Below the pieces are notes generated by a model. The model saw nothing but the letters and a program-made list of their open reading frames with translations, made no database searches and was not told where the DNA came from. From Craterilacuibacter sinensis (GTDB taxonomy: Bacteria; Pseudomonadota; Gammaproteobacteria; Burkholderiales; Chromobacteriaceae), in assembly GCF_009831765.1 (NCBI RefSeq), contig NZ_WSSB01000001.1, positions 1-64,000 of the forward strand: a DNA stretch of 64,000 bases. Reading direction: 5' to 3'. This document shows, in pieces, positions 39,364 through 48,774 of this stretch. Positions within the stretch are counted from its first letter, which is position 1; the number at the start of each line of letters is the position of its first letter. The translations under genes and the position numbers were made by a program.

Positions 39364-40080
39364 TTAATCGGTCTGGCGGAAGCGGATGGGCACATCGACG
39401 CGGTCGGCCACTGCGCTATTGCCGCGTCTGGCCGGAGTAAAGCGCCAGCGCTCGACGGCATCGCGCGCCGCGCGATCCAGCCGTGGAAAACCGCTGCTAT
39501 GCAAGACAGCGATATCGCGTACGCGGCCATCGGCTCCGACCTCAACCCGCAACACCACCCGTCCTTCTTCGCCACGGGCGCGCGAGCGTTCAGGGTAGGG
39601 CGGGGCGGGATTGTCCAGCGCGCCCGCGCGCCAGTCGGCGCCGCTAAAGCCGGCACCCGAACCGGAGCCCGAGCCCGAGCCTGCATCTGCAGTCTGGGCA
39701 GCGCCCGCTCCCGTCGCTGCTGGCTGTGTGCCGTTTATGGATGTGCTTGCTGGCGGGGGACTTGCCGGTGCCGCCGTTGTGGGCAGGGCGGGCAGGGCGA
39801 GGTCGGATCTGGCAGCGGAAGGGGCGGCTTCAGGCAAGGACTTGGTTGGGGCTGTCCTGGGCCGGGTCCGGCCTGGGGCCCTGGCCGGCAAAGGCGCGGC
39901 TTTGGCCGTCGCTGCCGGGGCGGCATTGCCCGGGCCTGGGCTTGGCAAGGCCAGCAGATCTAGCTGCAAGGGCGGGCGTGTTTGCTGTGCCTGCATGGAT
40001 GGCAAAAACGCAACAAACAGCGCATGCAGCAGCAGCGACAGGGCCAGCGGCAGCAGAACCCGGTTTTTTTTGATCAGCAC
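39364..40080 (-). CDS. tonB: Energy transducer TonB
   Basis: 238-aa protein with an N-terminal membrane helix (about 10-30) and a Pro/Ala-rich periplasmic span containing a (GS)n tract at about 134-142. The C-terminal TonB domain has NPAPPYPERSRARGEEGRVV and VERWRFTPAR. The ExbB/ExbD partners are not in the window. The gene overlaps the end of the nitrate-transporter gene by seven bases, so the two appear to be translated together. The (GS)n tract is a possible slippage site. Confidence 0.9.
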   Translation of the reverse strand: MLIKKNRVLLPLALSLLLHALFVAFLPSMQAQQTRPPLQLDLLALPSPGPGNAAPAATAKAAPLPARAPGRTRPRTAPTKSLPEAAPSAARSDLALPALPTTAAPASPPPASTSINGTQPAATGAGAAQTADAGSGSGSGSGAGFSGADWRAGALDNPAPPYPERSRARGEEGRVVLRVEVGADGRVRDIAVLHSSGFPRLDRAARDAVERWRFTPARRGNSAVADRVDVPIRFRQTD

Positions 40081-41486
40081 CGGAGCGTCGCGCCTGCGCG
40101 CGCATAGCAGCGCCAGGCAATGGCGGCGCAGAGCAGATAAAACAGCAGGAACAGCACAAAGGCCGGCACGAAGCTGCCAGCGGTTTCCAGCGAATAGCCG
40201 AAGGTTTCGGGAATCACAAAGCCGCCGAAGGCTGCCATCACCGAGCTGACCCCCATGGCCGCCGTGCCGCGGCGCGTGCCGCGCAGATAGGTTTGTGCCA
40301 CGGTTTCACCTCGGGCGTGGGCTTCGCGTCCGGCCTGCAGCATAAAGACCTTGGGTGCGAGCTGGTAGGCGGCCCCGTTGCCGATGCCGGCGGCGAGAAA
40401 CAAGAGCTGGCACATGGCCAGAAACAGCCAGAACGAGCCGCGACTTTGTGCGTCCGGCAGGCTGGCGATCACGCCTATTGTCCCGATGACCAGTACGGCG
40501 TAGCAGGCAATCACGCTGATGCCGCCGCCGATGCGGTCGCCGCACCAGCCGCCAAACGGGCGCGACAAGGCCGCCAGCATGGGCCCGATAAACAGATAGG
40601 GCGTCGCATCATGCAGCGGAAACAGCGTGCGCGACAGCAAAGGAAAGGCTGCCGCCATGCCAAGGAAAGTGCCGTAAGTGCCCATATACAAAAGGCAGAC
40701 ATACCAGGTGTGGCGTTCTTGCATCATCTGCCATTGATCGCGCGGCGTCAGCCTGAGCTTGGGCAGGTCATGGGCGTAGACAAAGCACAGCACCGACACC
40801 AGCAAAACAGGCGCTATCCACAGATAGCCGGCGTTTTGCAGCCAGACCGGATAAACCTCGCTGCCATGCCCCCAGATTTGCGGTGTGCCGGCCAGCGCGC
40901 CGAACAAGGGGACCGAGATGGCAAGCGGGATCAGCAGTTGCGCCATCGACACCCCCAGATTGCCGATGCCGGCATTCAGCCCCATGGCCAGACCCTTTTG
41001 TGCCTTGGGAAAAAACAGGCTGGTGTTGGACAGATGCGAGCTGGAGGCGCCGCCGCCTATGCCGCAGCAGGCGCTGATCAGCAGCAACAGGGGAAAGGGA
41101 GTGCTGATGTCCTGCACCACATGGCCGACGCCGAAAGCGGGTATCAGCAGCAATAAGGTGGAAACTGCCAGCCAGGTTCCGCCGCCGGTCCAGCTCCACA
41201 GCGAGGAATAAATGATGCGCATGAGGGCACCGGTCAGCGGCGGAATGGACACCAGCAAAAACTGTTGCTGGTGGGTAATGGAAAAGCCGACCGCCGGCAG
41301 GTTGACCACGACCATGCTCCACATCATCCAGATATTGAAGTTCAGGTGCAGGGCCAGGATGGACAGCAGCAGATTGCGCCTGGCAATCGGCTTGCCGCGT
41401 GCCAGCCAGAAAATCAGGTTTTCCGGTTCCCAGCGTTGGATACTGATGGTCATGCTGCGAGTGTTGTTCCTGTGATGATCGGTCAT
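40074..41486 (-). CDS. narK: NarK-type nitrate/nitrite transporter (MFS, NNP family)
   Basis: 470-aa transporter with about 12 helices. NNP-family signatures include GTWLAVSTLLLLIP, the nitrate signature-like FFPKAQKGLAMGLNAGIGNLG, and the second-half GIGNGAAYQLAPKVF. A Trp/Asn-rich N-half (NFNIWMMWSMVVVNLPAVG) precedes it. Two starts are possible (41486 or ATG at 41453); neither has a strong ribosome site. No nitrate reductase or nitrite reductase genes lie in the window, so it is an orphan transporter here, placed between smc and zipA. Confidence 0.88.
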   Translation of the reverse strand: MTDHHRNNTRSMTISIQRWEPENLIFWLARGKPIARRNLLLSILALHLNFNIWMMWSMVVVNLPAVGFSITHQQQFLLVSIPPLTGALMRIIYSSLWSWTGGGTWLAVSTLLLLIPAFGVGHVVQDISTPFPLLLLISACCGIGGGASSSHLSNTSLFFPKAQKGLAMGLNAGIGNLGVSMAQLLIPLAISVPLFGALAGTPQIWGHGSEVYPVWLQNAGYLWIAPVLLVSVLCFVYAHDLPKLRLTPRDQWQMMQERHTWYVCLLYMGTYGTFLGMAAAFPLLSRTLFPLHDATPYLFIGPMLAALSRPFGGWCGDRIGGGISVIACYAVLVIGTIGVIASLPDAQSRGSFWLFLAMCQLLFLAAGIGNGAAYQLAPKVFMLQAGREAHARGETVAQTYLRGTRRGTAAMGVSSVMAAFGGFVIPETFGYSLETAGSFVPAFVLFLLFYLLCAAIAWRCYARAGATLRC

Positions 41487-41556
41487 GGCCGGCCAAGCGG
41501 CACTTGTCTATTGCTAACGGGCGCGGCGCGTCGTCAGTCCGGGCCTTTTCCCTATT

Positions 41557-41605
41557 CCTTCTCCCCTTGGGGAGAAGGTGGCGCAAAGCGCCGGATGAGG
41601 GGGAG
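41557..41605. repeat. REP-like intergenic palindrome
   Basis: CCTTCTCCCC / GGGGAGAAGG (41557-41578), a perfect 10-bp stem with a TT loop, followed at once by GGCGC-AAA-GCGCC and a G-rich tail. It resembles widespread proteobacterial REP-like units. It lies between smc and narK. Confidence 0.65.
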
Positions 41606-41661
41606 GTGCGGCTGAGGCTGCGGATTATCGGCTGCGGGGCGCACAAGCCATTTGCGCCAGA

Positions 41662-44600
41662 TCAACCATGCTCGCGCAGCTTCAGCGCCTCGACGATATC
41701 GACCGCCACGATGCGGCTCACCCCTTGCTCCTGCATGGTCACCCCTACCAGTTGTTCGGCCATTTCCATGGTCAGGCGGTTGTGGCTGATATAGAGGAAC
41801 TGCGTCGCATCCGACATTTTCTTCACCAGCTCGCAGAAGCGGCCAGTGTTGGCGTCGTCCAGCGGCGCATCCACTTCGTCCAGCAGGCAAAATGGTGCCG
41901 GGTTGAGCGAGAACAGTGCAAACACCAGGCTCATCGCGGTCAGCGCCTTTTCGCCGCCGGACAAGAGATGGATGGTGCTGTTTTTCTTGCCTGGCGGCTG
42001 GGCAATGATCTGGATGCCGGCATCCAGCAAATCCTCGCCGGTCAGCACCAGTTCGGCATGGCCACCGCCAAACAGGGTGGGGAAAAACTCGCTCATCTTG
42101 CTGTTGACCGCATCGTATGTAGTCTTGAGCATGTCGCGCGTTTCGCCGTCGATGCGGCTGATGGCGTCTTCCAGCGTGGCCATCGCTTCGTTCAGGTCAT
42201 TGCATTGCGCGGCCAGATAGTCACCGCGCTTTTGCGCCTCGGCCAGCTCTTCCAGTGCGGCGAGGTTGACGGCACCCAAGCCTTCCAGCGCGCGTGCCAG
42301 ACGCGCGATTTCGGCGGCCAGCGCGTTCGGCTTGACCGCATCGGTCAGGGCTTCCAGCAGCGGCGCCTCGTCGGCACCGGCTTCCAGCAGCTCTTCGGCA
42401 AAGCGCGCCATATTCAGGCGTGCCTCCTGATGCTTGAGCAGCCAGTCGCTGCGCGCCTCGCGTAGCGCCGGCAAGCTGGTGCCCACCGCCTGTTGCCGTT
42501 GCGCCAGCTGGCGCAATTCTTCGGTGAAGCCCGCAAGCGCGTCGCGTGCGCCCGACAATGCCAGCTCCTGCGTTTCGCGCGCCATGATGGCTTCTTGCAA
42601 CATGTCCTCGGGGATGGCCTCGATCACCGTTTCGGCTTCCAGTGCCAGCGTTTCCAGTCGCTCGGCCAGCGCCTCTTCGCGTTCGGCCAGCTCGCGTGCG
42701 CGGCGGCCGGCCTCGGCGGTTTTCTGCTCGGCAGTGCTCATATTCAGTTTGGCTTCGTGCACGCGACGTTCGGCGTCACGCGTGCGGTTGCGCGCCAGCT
42801 CCAGCCCGGTTTCGGCATTCAGGCGCGCCAGACGGGCGTCTTCCAGCGTATAGGTCAGCTCTTCCAGCGTCAGCGCCGCCTCTTCGGCCTGCATGCCCAT
42901 TTCGGCCATGTCCTGCTCGGCCTGGGTGCGTGTTTCCTGCAGCCGTGCGCGTTCGGTATTGATGGCGGACAGGCGCGCCGCGCCTTGGCGCGCGGCCTGA
43001 TCCAGCCGCACATGCTCCAGCGTCACTGCCGAGAGTTCCTGCTCCAGCCGGCTGATCGCGCCTTTTTGCGCGCGCACCGCCTCGGACAGCATGCCGGCCA
43101 TGCTGGCGCTGGCTTCGCGCTTTTTCTCTGCGCTGTCTATTTGGGGCGCCAGCTCGGCGCTGCGTGCGCGGGCCGCATCCAGCGCGCCTTTGCGCGCCAT
43201 CAGGCCGGCGCCCGAGGCTTCGGCGTAATAGGCGACACTGAGTGCATCGACCCGGTGGCCTTCGGGTGTGATCCAGGCTTCGCCGCCGGCCAGCTCGCTG
43301 CGGCGCTCAAGCGCTTCGTCTAGCGTGCCGGCGCAATACAGGCCGGCCAGCCATAGATTCAGCGCTGCATCAAAAGGCGCGGCCGCGCGTGCATGCGCCG
43401 CCAGCGGCGTGGCATGGTGTGCCCGGCTGGGCGCGTGGGGCGCAGCCTTGCCGTCGATCAGCTGCAGCGCCGCCGGCGGCAGGCTGTCAGGCAAGTCGGC
43501 GGCACGCGCCGACAAGCGTTTGTCCAGCACCGCCTCGATGGCAATGCGCCATGGCTCGGGCACTTGCAGCGTCTGCCACAGCTGCGGCGCGTCGCTTAAC
43601 TGCTGGCTGTCCAGATAGTCGCCCAGTGCTTCGCCGGCGGCTTCGCGCTGCAGCATATTGTCCAGCGCCTCGGCTTCGGCTTCGGCGCGGGCCTGCTCGG
43701 TGCGCAGCCTGGCGAGCGCCGCATCGGCGTGTTCGCGCTCGCTGGCCATATCGGCGAGTTTGGCCTCGTCCGCCGCCACGCGTGCGCGCACCGCATCCAG
43801 TGCGGCGCGTGCCTGCGCAACCTTGTCTTCCGCGCCTTGCAGCGCCGCTGCTTCGGGCAGCGCCAAAGCCTGCAGTTCGCGCGTGAGCGCGTCTTCGCGC
43901 TCGGCCACTTGCTGCAAGGCATGCTGGCGGTGCTGGATGCCCTGGCGTGCCAGCTCGTGTTCGCGGCTGAGCTGGGCCTGGCTGGCGGTGAGGCTGGCCA
44001 GCGTGGCATCGCAGCCGCGAAACTCGCCTTCGGCTTCGGGCAGACTGGTCGCACCGTCTTCCAGCGCCATCTGCGCCTCTTCCTGCACCATCTGCGCTTC
44101 TTCCAGTCGCGGCAGCCATTCATCCAGTTCGGCTTCCATCTGGGCACGGCTGCCGGCCAATGTCTGGCGCTCGTTTTGCAAAACGCCCATTTCGCGCGCA
44201 ATGCGGCTCTGGTTTTCGCTTTGGTGGCGCTGCTGTTCTTCCAGCCGGGTGAGCTGGCTGCTGGCGTCAAACAGCGCCTGCTGCGCCGTCTGCACCTGGT
44301 CGCTGGCGCTAAAGTGCGCCTCGCGCACCGTCTCCAGCCGGGTGTCCAGCTCGGTCAAGAGTGCCGCCTGTGCGGCTTCTTCGGTTTCGATGCGGGCAAG
44401 CTCGCTGCGCGCCGCTGCTTCCAGCCGCGCCGCTTCTTCGCGCCGCGCCAGCGCCAGCAGGTTCTGCTTGAAGGTGAGGGCGCCGCGCAAATCGTTGTAC
44501 TGGACGGCGACTTCGGCCTGCTCGGACAAGCGTTCGACCTGGCGCGTCAGCTCCTGCTGCAAGTCGGCGATGCGTTCTAGGTTGTCGCGGGTGTCGCGCA

Positions 44601-45150
44601 GACGGTTTTCGGTCTCGCGCCGGCGCTCCTTGTATTTGGACACGCCGGCGGCTTCTTCCAGATAGGCGCGCAGCTCTTCCGGCCGCGCCTCGATAATGCG
44701 CGAGATCATGCCCTGCTCGATCACCGCATAGCCGCGTGCGCCGACGCCGGTGCCGAGGAACAGGTCGGTAATGTCGCGCCGGCGCACCTGCTGGTTATTG
44801 ATGTAGTAGCTGGACTCGCCCTGGCGCGTCAGCACGCGCTTGATCGCCACCTCGACATACTGGCCCCAGCTGCCGGCCAGGGTGGCGTCGCTATTGTCGA
44901 ATACCAGCTCGACCGAGGCGCGGCTGACCGGCTTGCGCGTGGTCGAGCCGTTGAAAATCACGTCCTGCATCGACTCGCCGCGCAACTGCTTGGCCGAAGA
45001 CTCGCCCAACACCCAGCGCACTGCATCGATCACATTGGATTTGCCGCAGCCATTGGGGCCGATCACCGCCACCAGTTGCCCGGGCACCGGGATATTGGTC
45101 GGATCGACAAAAGACTTGAAGCCGGAGAGCTTGATATGGGTAAGGCGCAA
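41662..45150 (-). CDS. smc: Chromosome segregation protein SMC
   Basis: 1162-aa condensin ATPase. Walker A GPNGCGKS is at 31-38, and the C-terminal ABC signature LLSGGEKALTAMSLVFALF with Walker B CLLDEVDAPLDD completes the head. Long Glu/Ala/Gln coiled coils flank a central hinge (about 500-620). The family begins MRLTHIKLSGFKSF, and the codon at that point is TTG, so I start there (45150); a weak GGGA lies eight bases upstream. The frame continues open upstream without family similarity. The TTG start would give low translation. Confidence 0.92.
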   Translation of the reverse strand: MRLTHIKLSGFKSFVDPTNIPVPGQLVAVIGPNGCGKSNVIDAVRWVLGESSAKQLRGESMQDVIFNGSTTRKPVSRASVELVFDNSDATLAGSWGQYVEVAIKRVLTRQGESSYYINNQQVRRRDITDLFLGTGVGARGYAVIEQGMISRIIEARPEELRAYLEEAAGVSKYKERRRETENRLRDTRDNLERIADLQQELTRQVERLSEQAEVAVQYNDLRGALTFKQNLLALARREEAARLEAAARSELARIETEEAAQAALLTELDTRLETVREAHFSASDQVQTAQQALFDASSQLTRLEEQQRHQSENQSRIAREMGVLQNERQTLAGSRAQMEAELDEWLPRLEEAQMVQEEAQMALEDGATSLPEAEGEFRGCDATLASLTASQAQLSREHELARQGIQHRQHALQQVAEREDALTRELQALALPEAAALQGAEDKVAQARAALDAVRARVAADEAKLADMASEREHADAALARLRTEQARAEAEAEALDNMLQREAAGEALGDYLDSQQLSDAPQLWQTLQVPEPWRIAIEAVLDKRLSARAADLPDSLPPAALQLIDGKAAPHAPSRAHHATPLAAHARAAAPFDAALNLWLAGLYCAGTLDEALERRSELAGGEAWITPEGHRVDALSVAYYAEASGAGLMARKGALDAARARSAELAPQIDSAEKKREASASMAGMLSEAVRAQKGAISRLEQELSAVTLEHVRLDQAARQGAARLSAINTERARLQETRTQAEQDMAEMGMQAEEAALTLEELTYTLEDARLARLNAETGLELARNRTRDAERRVHEAKLNMSTAEQKTAEAGRRARELAEREEALAERLETLALEAETVIEAIPEDMLQEAIMARETQELALSGARDALAGFTEELRQLAQRQQAVGTSLPALREARSDWLLKHQEARLNMARFAEELLEAGADEAPLLEALTDAVKPNALAAEIARLARALEGLGAVNLAALEELAEAQKRGDYLAAQCNDLNEAMATLEDAISRIDGETRDMLKTTYDAVNSKMSEFFPTLFGGGHAELVLTGEDLLDAGIQIIAQPPGKKNSTIHLLSGGEKALTAMSLVFALFSLNPAPFCLLDEVDAPLDDANTGRFCELVKKMSDATQFLYISHNRLTMEMAEQLVGVTMQEQGVSRIVAVDIVEALKLREHG

Positions 45151-45195
45151 GACGTGGTTCCCGCAAATCGGAGCAAAGGAGGCGATTCTACCGCA

Positions 45196-45234
45196 GGGGG
45201 AGGCGTAGGGGGATTGGGGAATAGGGAGTCGGGG
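45196..45234 (+). other. Five-run G tract with G-quadruplex potential
   Basis: Runs of 5, 5, 4, 3 and 4 Gs with loops of 7, 3, 4 and 4 bases fit the G-quadruplex rule (G3+N1-7). The tract lies in the divergent interval between smc and yqgE. Further GGGA-type units to 45290 and the inverse CCCGAGTCCCG at 45325-45337 suggest a degenerate repeat family. Confidence 0.55.
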
Positions 45235-45389
45235 CGGCTGGCGGGTTTCGTTTTTCGGGATCTGGGAGCCGGGAACCGGGGTCTGCGGTGTTGATGTGAG
45301 TGTACCTGGCCGAAACCACGAGTCCCGAGTCCCGCCTTCATCGCCTTTCGTGCTTGCCCCGTCGCGCATTGCCTACCCATAATGTCGGC

Positions 45390-45950
45390 ATGAGCGACCT
45401 GACCCTTTCCCACCATTTCCTTATCGCCATGCCCAATATGGCCGACCCGCTATTTGCCAAATCGCTGGTGTATCTGTGCGACCACGGTGAGCACGGTGCG
45501 ATGGGGATGATCATCAACAAGCCCTCTGGCATCAGCATGGGCAAGCTGTTTAGCCAGATTGAGCTGACACTGGACTCGGGCGCGCTGGCTGATGCCCCGG
45601 TGCTGTTTGGCGGGCCGGTACAGCCGGAGCGCGGCTTCGTGCTGCACGAGCCATTGGGCGACTGGCAGTCCAGCCTGCATATCAGCGAGACGCTGGCGCT
45701 GACGACCTCACGCGATGTGCTGCAGGCGGTATCCGAGGGGACGGGCCCTCTGCGCCTGACCATGTCGCTAGGCTACGCCGGCTGGGAAGCCGGCCAACTG
45801 GAGCAGGAGATCGCCCAGAATGCCTGGCTGACGGTTGCCGCCGACAGCAAAATCATCTTCGATCTGCCGCCCGAGGCGCGTTACGCCGCCGCCATCGCCT
45901 TGCTGGGCTTCGACCCTGCGCTGTTGTCGGGGGATGTCGGTCATGCGTGA
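45390..45950 (+). CDS. yqgE: YqgE/AlgH family protein
   Basis: 186-aa protein of the UPF0301 family: MPNMADPLFAKSLVYLCDHGEHGAMGMIINKP (split at residue 10-41), VLFGGPVQPERGFVLH, and GYAGWEAGQLEQEI. The biochemical function is unsettled, but the yqgE-ruvX pair is conserved widely. The start at 45390 follows CATAAT (45379-45384), so the transcript may begin just upstream of the ATG. Confidence 0.92.
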   Translation: MSDLTLSHHFLIAMPNMADPLFAKSLVYLCDHGEHGAMGMIINKPSGISMGKLFSQIELTLDSGALADAPVLFGGPVQPERGFVLHEPLGDWQSSLHISETLALTTSRDVLQAVSEGTGPLRLTMSLGYAGWEAGQLEQEIAQNAWLTVAADSKIIFDLPPEARYAAAIALLGFDPALLSGDVGHA

Positions 45951-46380
45951 AGAACTCGCAGGTACCGTGCTGGGCTTTGATTTTGGCGAGCGGCGCATCG
46001 GGGTGGCGCTGGGCGAAACCCTGCTTGGCATCGCCCACCCGCTCATCACCATCGACACGCTGGTCACTGACGAGCGCTTTGCCGCCATCGCAAACTTGCT
46101 GGCCGAATGGAAGCCGGTAGCGCTGATTGTCGGCCTGCCCACCCATGCTGACGGCACTCCGCATAATATGACCCGTCTGGCCACCAAGTTCTCCAACCGG
46201 CTCAAAGCGCGCTACGGCCTGCCGGTGTTTTTGGTGGATGAGCGTTATACCTCGGAAGTGGCCGAGAGCATGCTCAACGACGCAGGCTTACGCGGGCGCA
46301 AGCAAAAGCCCGCGCTGGATCAGGTCGCGGCACAGGCGATTTTGCAGTCGTGGTTCGAGGGCGTGGGCGAGCGGGCGTGA
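45943..46380 (+). CDS. ruvX: Putative pre-16S rRNA nuclease/Holliday junction resolvase RuvX
   Basis: 145-aa RNase-H-fold nuclease. The acidic active-site residues are in GFDFGERRIGVA, VGLPTHADGT, and VDERYTS. The ATG at 45943 overlaps the yqgE stop by eight bases, consistent with coupled translation. In E. coli YqgF trims pre-16S rRNA. Confidence 0.92.
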   Translation: MREELAGTVLGFDFGERRIGVALGETLLGIAHPLITIDTLVTDERFAAIANLLAEWKPVALIVGLPTHADGTPHNMTRLATKFSNRLKARYGLPVFLVDERYTSEVAESMLNDAGLRGRKQKPALDQVAAQAILQSWFEGVGERA

Positions 46381-46551
46381 TGCCGGCTCCGGCGCAGCTT
46401 TAGCTTGCCGGTCGTGATGAAAAGCGCAGCGTCACATCGTGGGGCTGCGTATCTTTTAGAGCACCTTCCTCCGTTTGACTTGGCGGCTATACCGTCAAAT
46501 GCATCTGTGTTTCAATACCAAAAAATTTAATATTCCGTCAGGGGTGACCGT

Positions 46552-47283
46552 ATGCTCGCCATTATCGGAGGCCGTGGTCTGGCCAGCCTGCCAAGCCTGG
46601 AAGTGACACACCGCCAGCTGATCCGCACCCCGTATGGCGAGCCGTCCTGCCCGCTGACCTATGGCCGCATCGGCACGCAAGGTGTGGTTTTTATGGCACG
46701 CCATGGTTATGGCCACTCGTTTGCCCCGCACGAAATCAATTACCGCGCCAATTTGTGGGCGCTGCATAGCCAGGGCGTACGCTGCATTATCGCGGTCGGC
46801 GCGGTTGGCGGCATACGCGCCGATATGGTGCCGGGTTCGCTGGTGTTGCCGCACGACATCATCGACTACAGCTGGGGGCGCAAGCACACCTTCTTCGAAG
46901 GTCCGGACCACCCGGTGGTGCATGCCGACTTCACCCGTCCGTACTGCCCGCAGATGCGCGCCCGCCTGCTGGCGAGTGCCGCGCAAAGCGGCATCGCTCT
47001 GATGGATGGTGGGGTTTACGCCTGCACCCAGGGGCCGAGACTGGAGAGCAGCGCCGAAATCCGCCGGTTGGAAGGTGATGGTTGCGACATGGTCGGCCAG
47101 ACAGGCATGCCCGAAGCGGCGCTGGCGCGCGAGCTGGATATTCCCTATGCCCATCTGTGCTTGGTGGTGAACTGGGCGGCGGGCAAGGGCGAGTCGGCCG
47201 AGCAGGTTGCATTCGAACCTGCCGCGCTGGGGCAGGGCGTGGCGAGCGTGGGGGCGGTGATCGAGACCTTGTGCCGGATGTGA
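46552..47283 (+). CDS. S-methyl-5'-thioinosine phosphorylase
   Basis: 243-aa purine-nucleoside phosphorylase-fold enzyme closely patterned on Pseudomonas MTIP: RTPYGEPSCPL, ARHGYGHSFAPHEINYRANLWALHSQG, GGVYACTQGPRLES, and GMPEAALARELDIPYA. Such enzymes cleave methylthioinosine in the methionine salvage route that goes through MTA deaminase. A methylthioadenosine phosphorylase activity cannot be excluded. A TTTGAC / GTCAAA inverted repeat (46474-46499) lies upstream. Confidence 0.85.
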   Translation: MLAIIGGRGLASLPSLEVTHRQLIRTPYGEPSCPLTYGRIGTQGVVFMARHGYGHSFAPHEINYRANLWALHSQGVRCIIAVGAVGGIRADMVPGSLVLPHDIIDYSWGRKHTFFEGPDHPVVHADFTRPYCPQMRARLLASAAQSGIALMDGGVYACTQGPRLESSAEIRRLEGDGCDMVGQTGMPEAALARELDIPYAHLCLVVNWAAGKGESAEQVAFEPAALGQGVASVGAVIETLCRM

Positions 47284-47392
47284 GTATTAGCGATGGCGTA
47301 GAGGATTTAAGTCGCCATGCGCAGGTAGAAACCGGCCTTAAAAGTAGTCAATCAAGCCGCCAGCCGGCTGCTGGCGGTGAGCGGAGTTTCTG

Positions 47393-48580
47393 ATGAAAAC
47401 AACAACGAGCGATATGCTGGTGCCCGCCTATCTGGGCAAATTTTCCTGTCTCGGGCCGACTTGCCCGGATACCTGTTGCTACGGCTGGAATGTGCCGGTC
47501 GAGCACGATAGCTATAAGCGCCTGAAAAATCTGGGCGACCCCGAGCTTAAGCCGCTGATCGCACAGGCACTCAAACGCGGCCAGGGCAAGAGCGGCAGCG
47601 GCGACTTCGGCCTGCTGGATGTGGGCGGCGCCGACGGTCGTTGTCCGCTGCTGAGTAGCGAGGGGCTGTGCCGGCTGCACGCCCGTTGCGGCGAAGCGGT
47701 GCTGCCCGATATCTGCGCGACCTACCCGCGCATCACAATCGAAGCGGCGGGGCAATATGTGCAGACTGCGTCGCCGTCGTGTCCCGAGGTGGCGCGCCTG
47801 CTGGTCGAGGACGCCGGCGCGGTGGAGTTGACCATCATGCAGCGCACGGTGCGGCAGCGTATGGTGCGTACCACGGCGGAAAGTGTGCTCAATGAAAATA
47901 TACGGGTTCTTTACCTTGGCGTGCTGGGTAGCCAGGACATCCCGCTATGGCAGCGGCTGGGCTTGCTGCTGCTGATCGCCGAGTCGGTCGACGCTGCGCG
48001 GGGCGGCCCTGTAGCCACGGGTATCGTGCGTGATTTAGAGATTCAGCGGGTACTAGATGAATGGCAGCGACTGCTGGCGTCGGGCGATGCTATGCAGGCA
48101 GTTGTCTTGTGGCAGCGTGACGACGATCTGCATTTGCAGCTGCTGGCGGCGCTCAGCCGTCTGCGTACGCGCTGGCCACTGACGCGGCGCCGCTACTGCG
48201 AGCTGGTTGACGAAGCCGCCGCCGGCTGGGATAGCGGCACACCTGCCACGGCCGCGCTGGCGGATACGGACATGGACGCGGTACTGGGGCGGGTGCTGTA
48301 CAACCATGCGCTGGGCAGCTATGCGCCGCTGGCACCGGAATCGACCCTGGTTGCCAATACCGTGCTGTTGTGTACGCAATACCTGAGCTTGCGTTTCTGG
48401 TGGGCGGGGCTCGCGTTGGCGCGAGGCCGTGCGCTGACCGCGCCAGAACAGGCCGAGCTGCTGGCCAACTACTATCGCGAGGTGATGCATAACCCGCCCT
48501 ATCTGTCCGAAAGTGTCCGGGTGTTGAACGAGACCGGCTTTACCAAAGCCGAGCACTGGCTGCGGGTGCTGCCGGCGTGA
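47393..48580 (+). CDS. fliB: Flagellin lysine-N-methylase FliB
   Basis: 395-aa radical-type or Fe-S methylase that methylates surface lysines on flagellin. The N-terminal Cys pattern FSCLGPTCPDTCCYGW (residues about 16-32) and the second cluster CPLLSSEGLCRLHARCG...DICATYPR are characteristic of FliB. It sits directly upstream of fliC, as in Salmonella. A hairpin (CCGCCAG / CTGGCGG, 47357-47377) ends just before the GGAG ribosome site and may limit translation. The gene is not essential for motility in known systems. Confidence 0.9.
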   Translation: MKTTTSDMLVPAYLGKFSCLGPTCPDTCCYGWNVPVEHDSYKRLKNLGDPELKPLIAQALKRGQGKSGSGDFGLLDVGGADGRCPLLSSEGLCRLHARCGEAVLPDICATYPRITIEAAGQYVQTASPSCPEVARLLVEDAGAVELTIMQRTVRQRMVRTTAESVLNENIRVLYLGVLGSQDIPLWQRLGLLLLIAESVDAARGGPVATGIVRDLEIQRVLDEWQRLLASGDAMQAVVLWQRDDDLHLQLLAALSRLRTRWPLTRRRYCELVDEAAAGWDSGTPATAALADTDMDAVLGRVLYNHALGSYAPLAPESTLVANTVLLCTQYLSLRFWWAGLALARGRALTAPEQAELLANYYREVMHNPPYLSESVRVLNETGFTKAEHWLRVLPA

Positions 48581-48671
48581 GCCTTGCCGCTGCCGGGGCT
48601 CTTTCCTGGGGGGCAGCTGGCGTCTGTCGTTGCTGGCTGGATGATGTCCGGTAAAAAATATAAAAAAGTCC

Positions 48672-48698
48672 TAAAGGTTTGATAGGGGGGGACGATAA
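48672..48698 (+). promoter_or_regulatory. Sigma-28 (FliA) promoter of fliC
   Basis: TAAA at 48672 followed by exactly 15 bases and GACGATAA at 48691-48698, close to the TAAA-N15-GCCGATAA consensus. It lies 76 bp before the flagellin start. Confidence 0.9.
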
Positions 48699-48774
48699 AA
48701 CGGGTGAAGGCTACACACCGGCATGGGGTCGGGGTGGCGGGCCTGATGGATAACCCAGTACAAGGAACATCATC

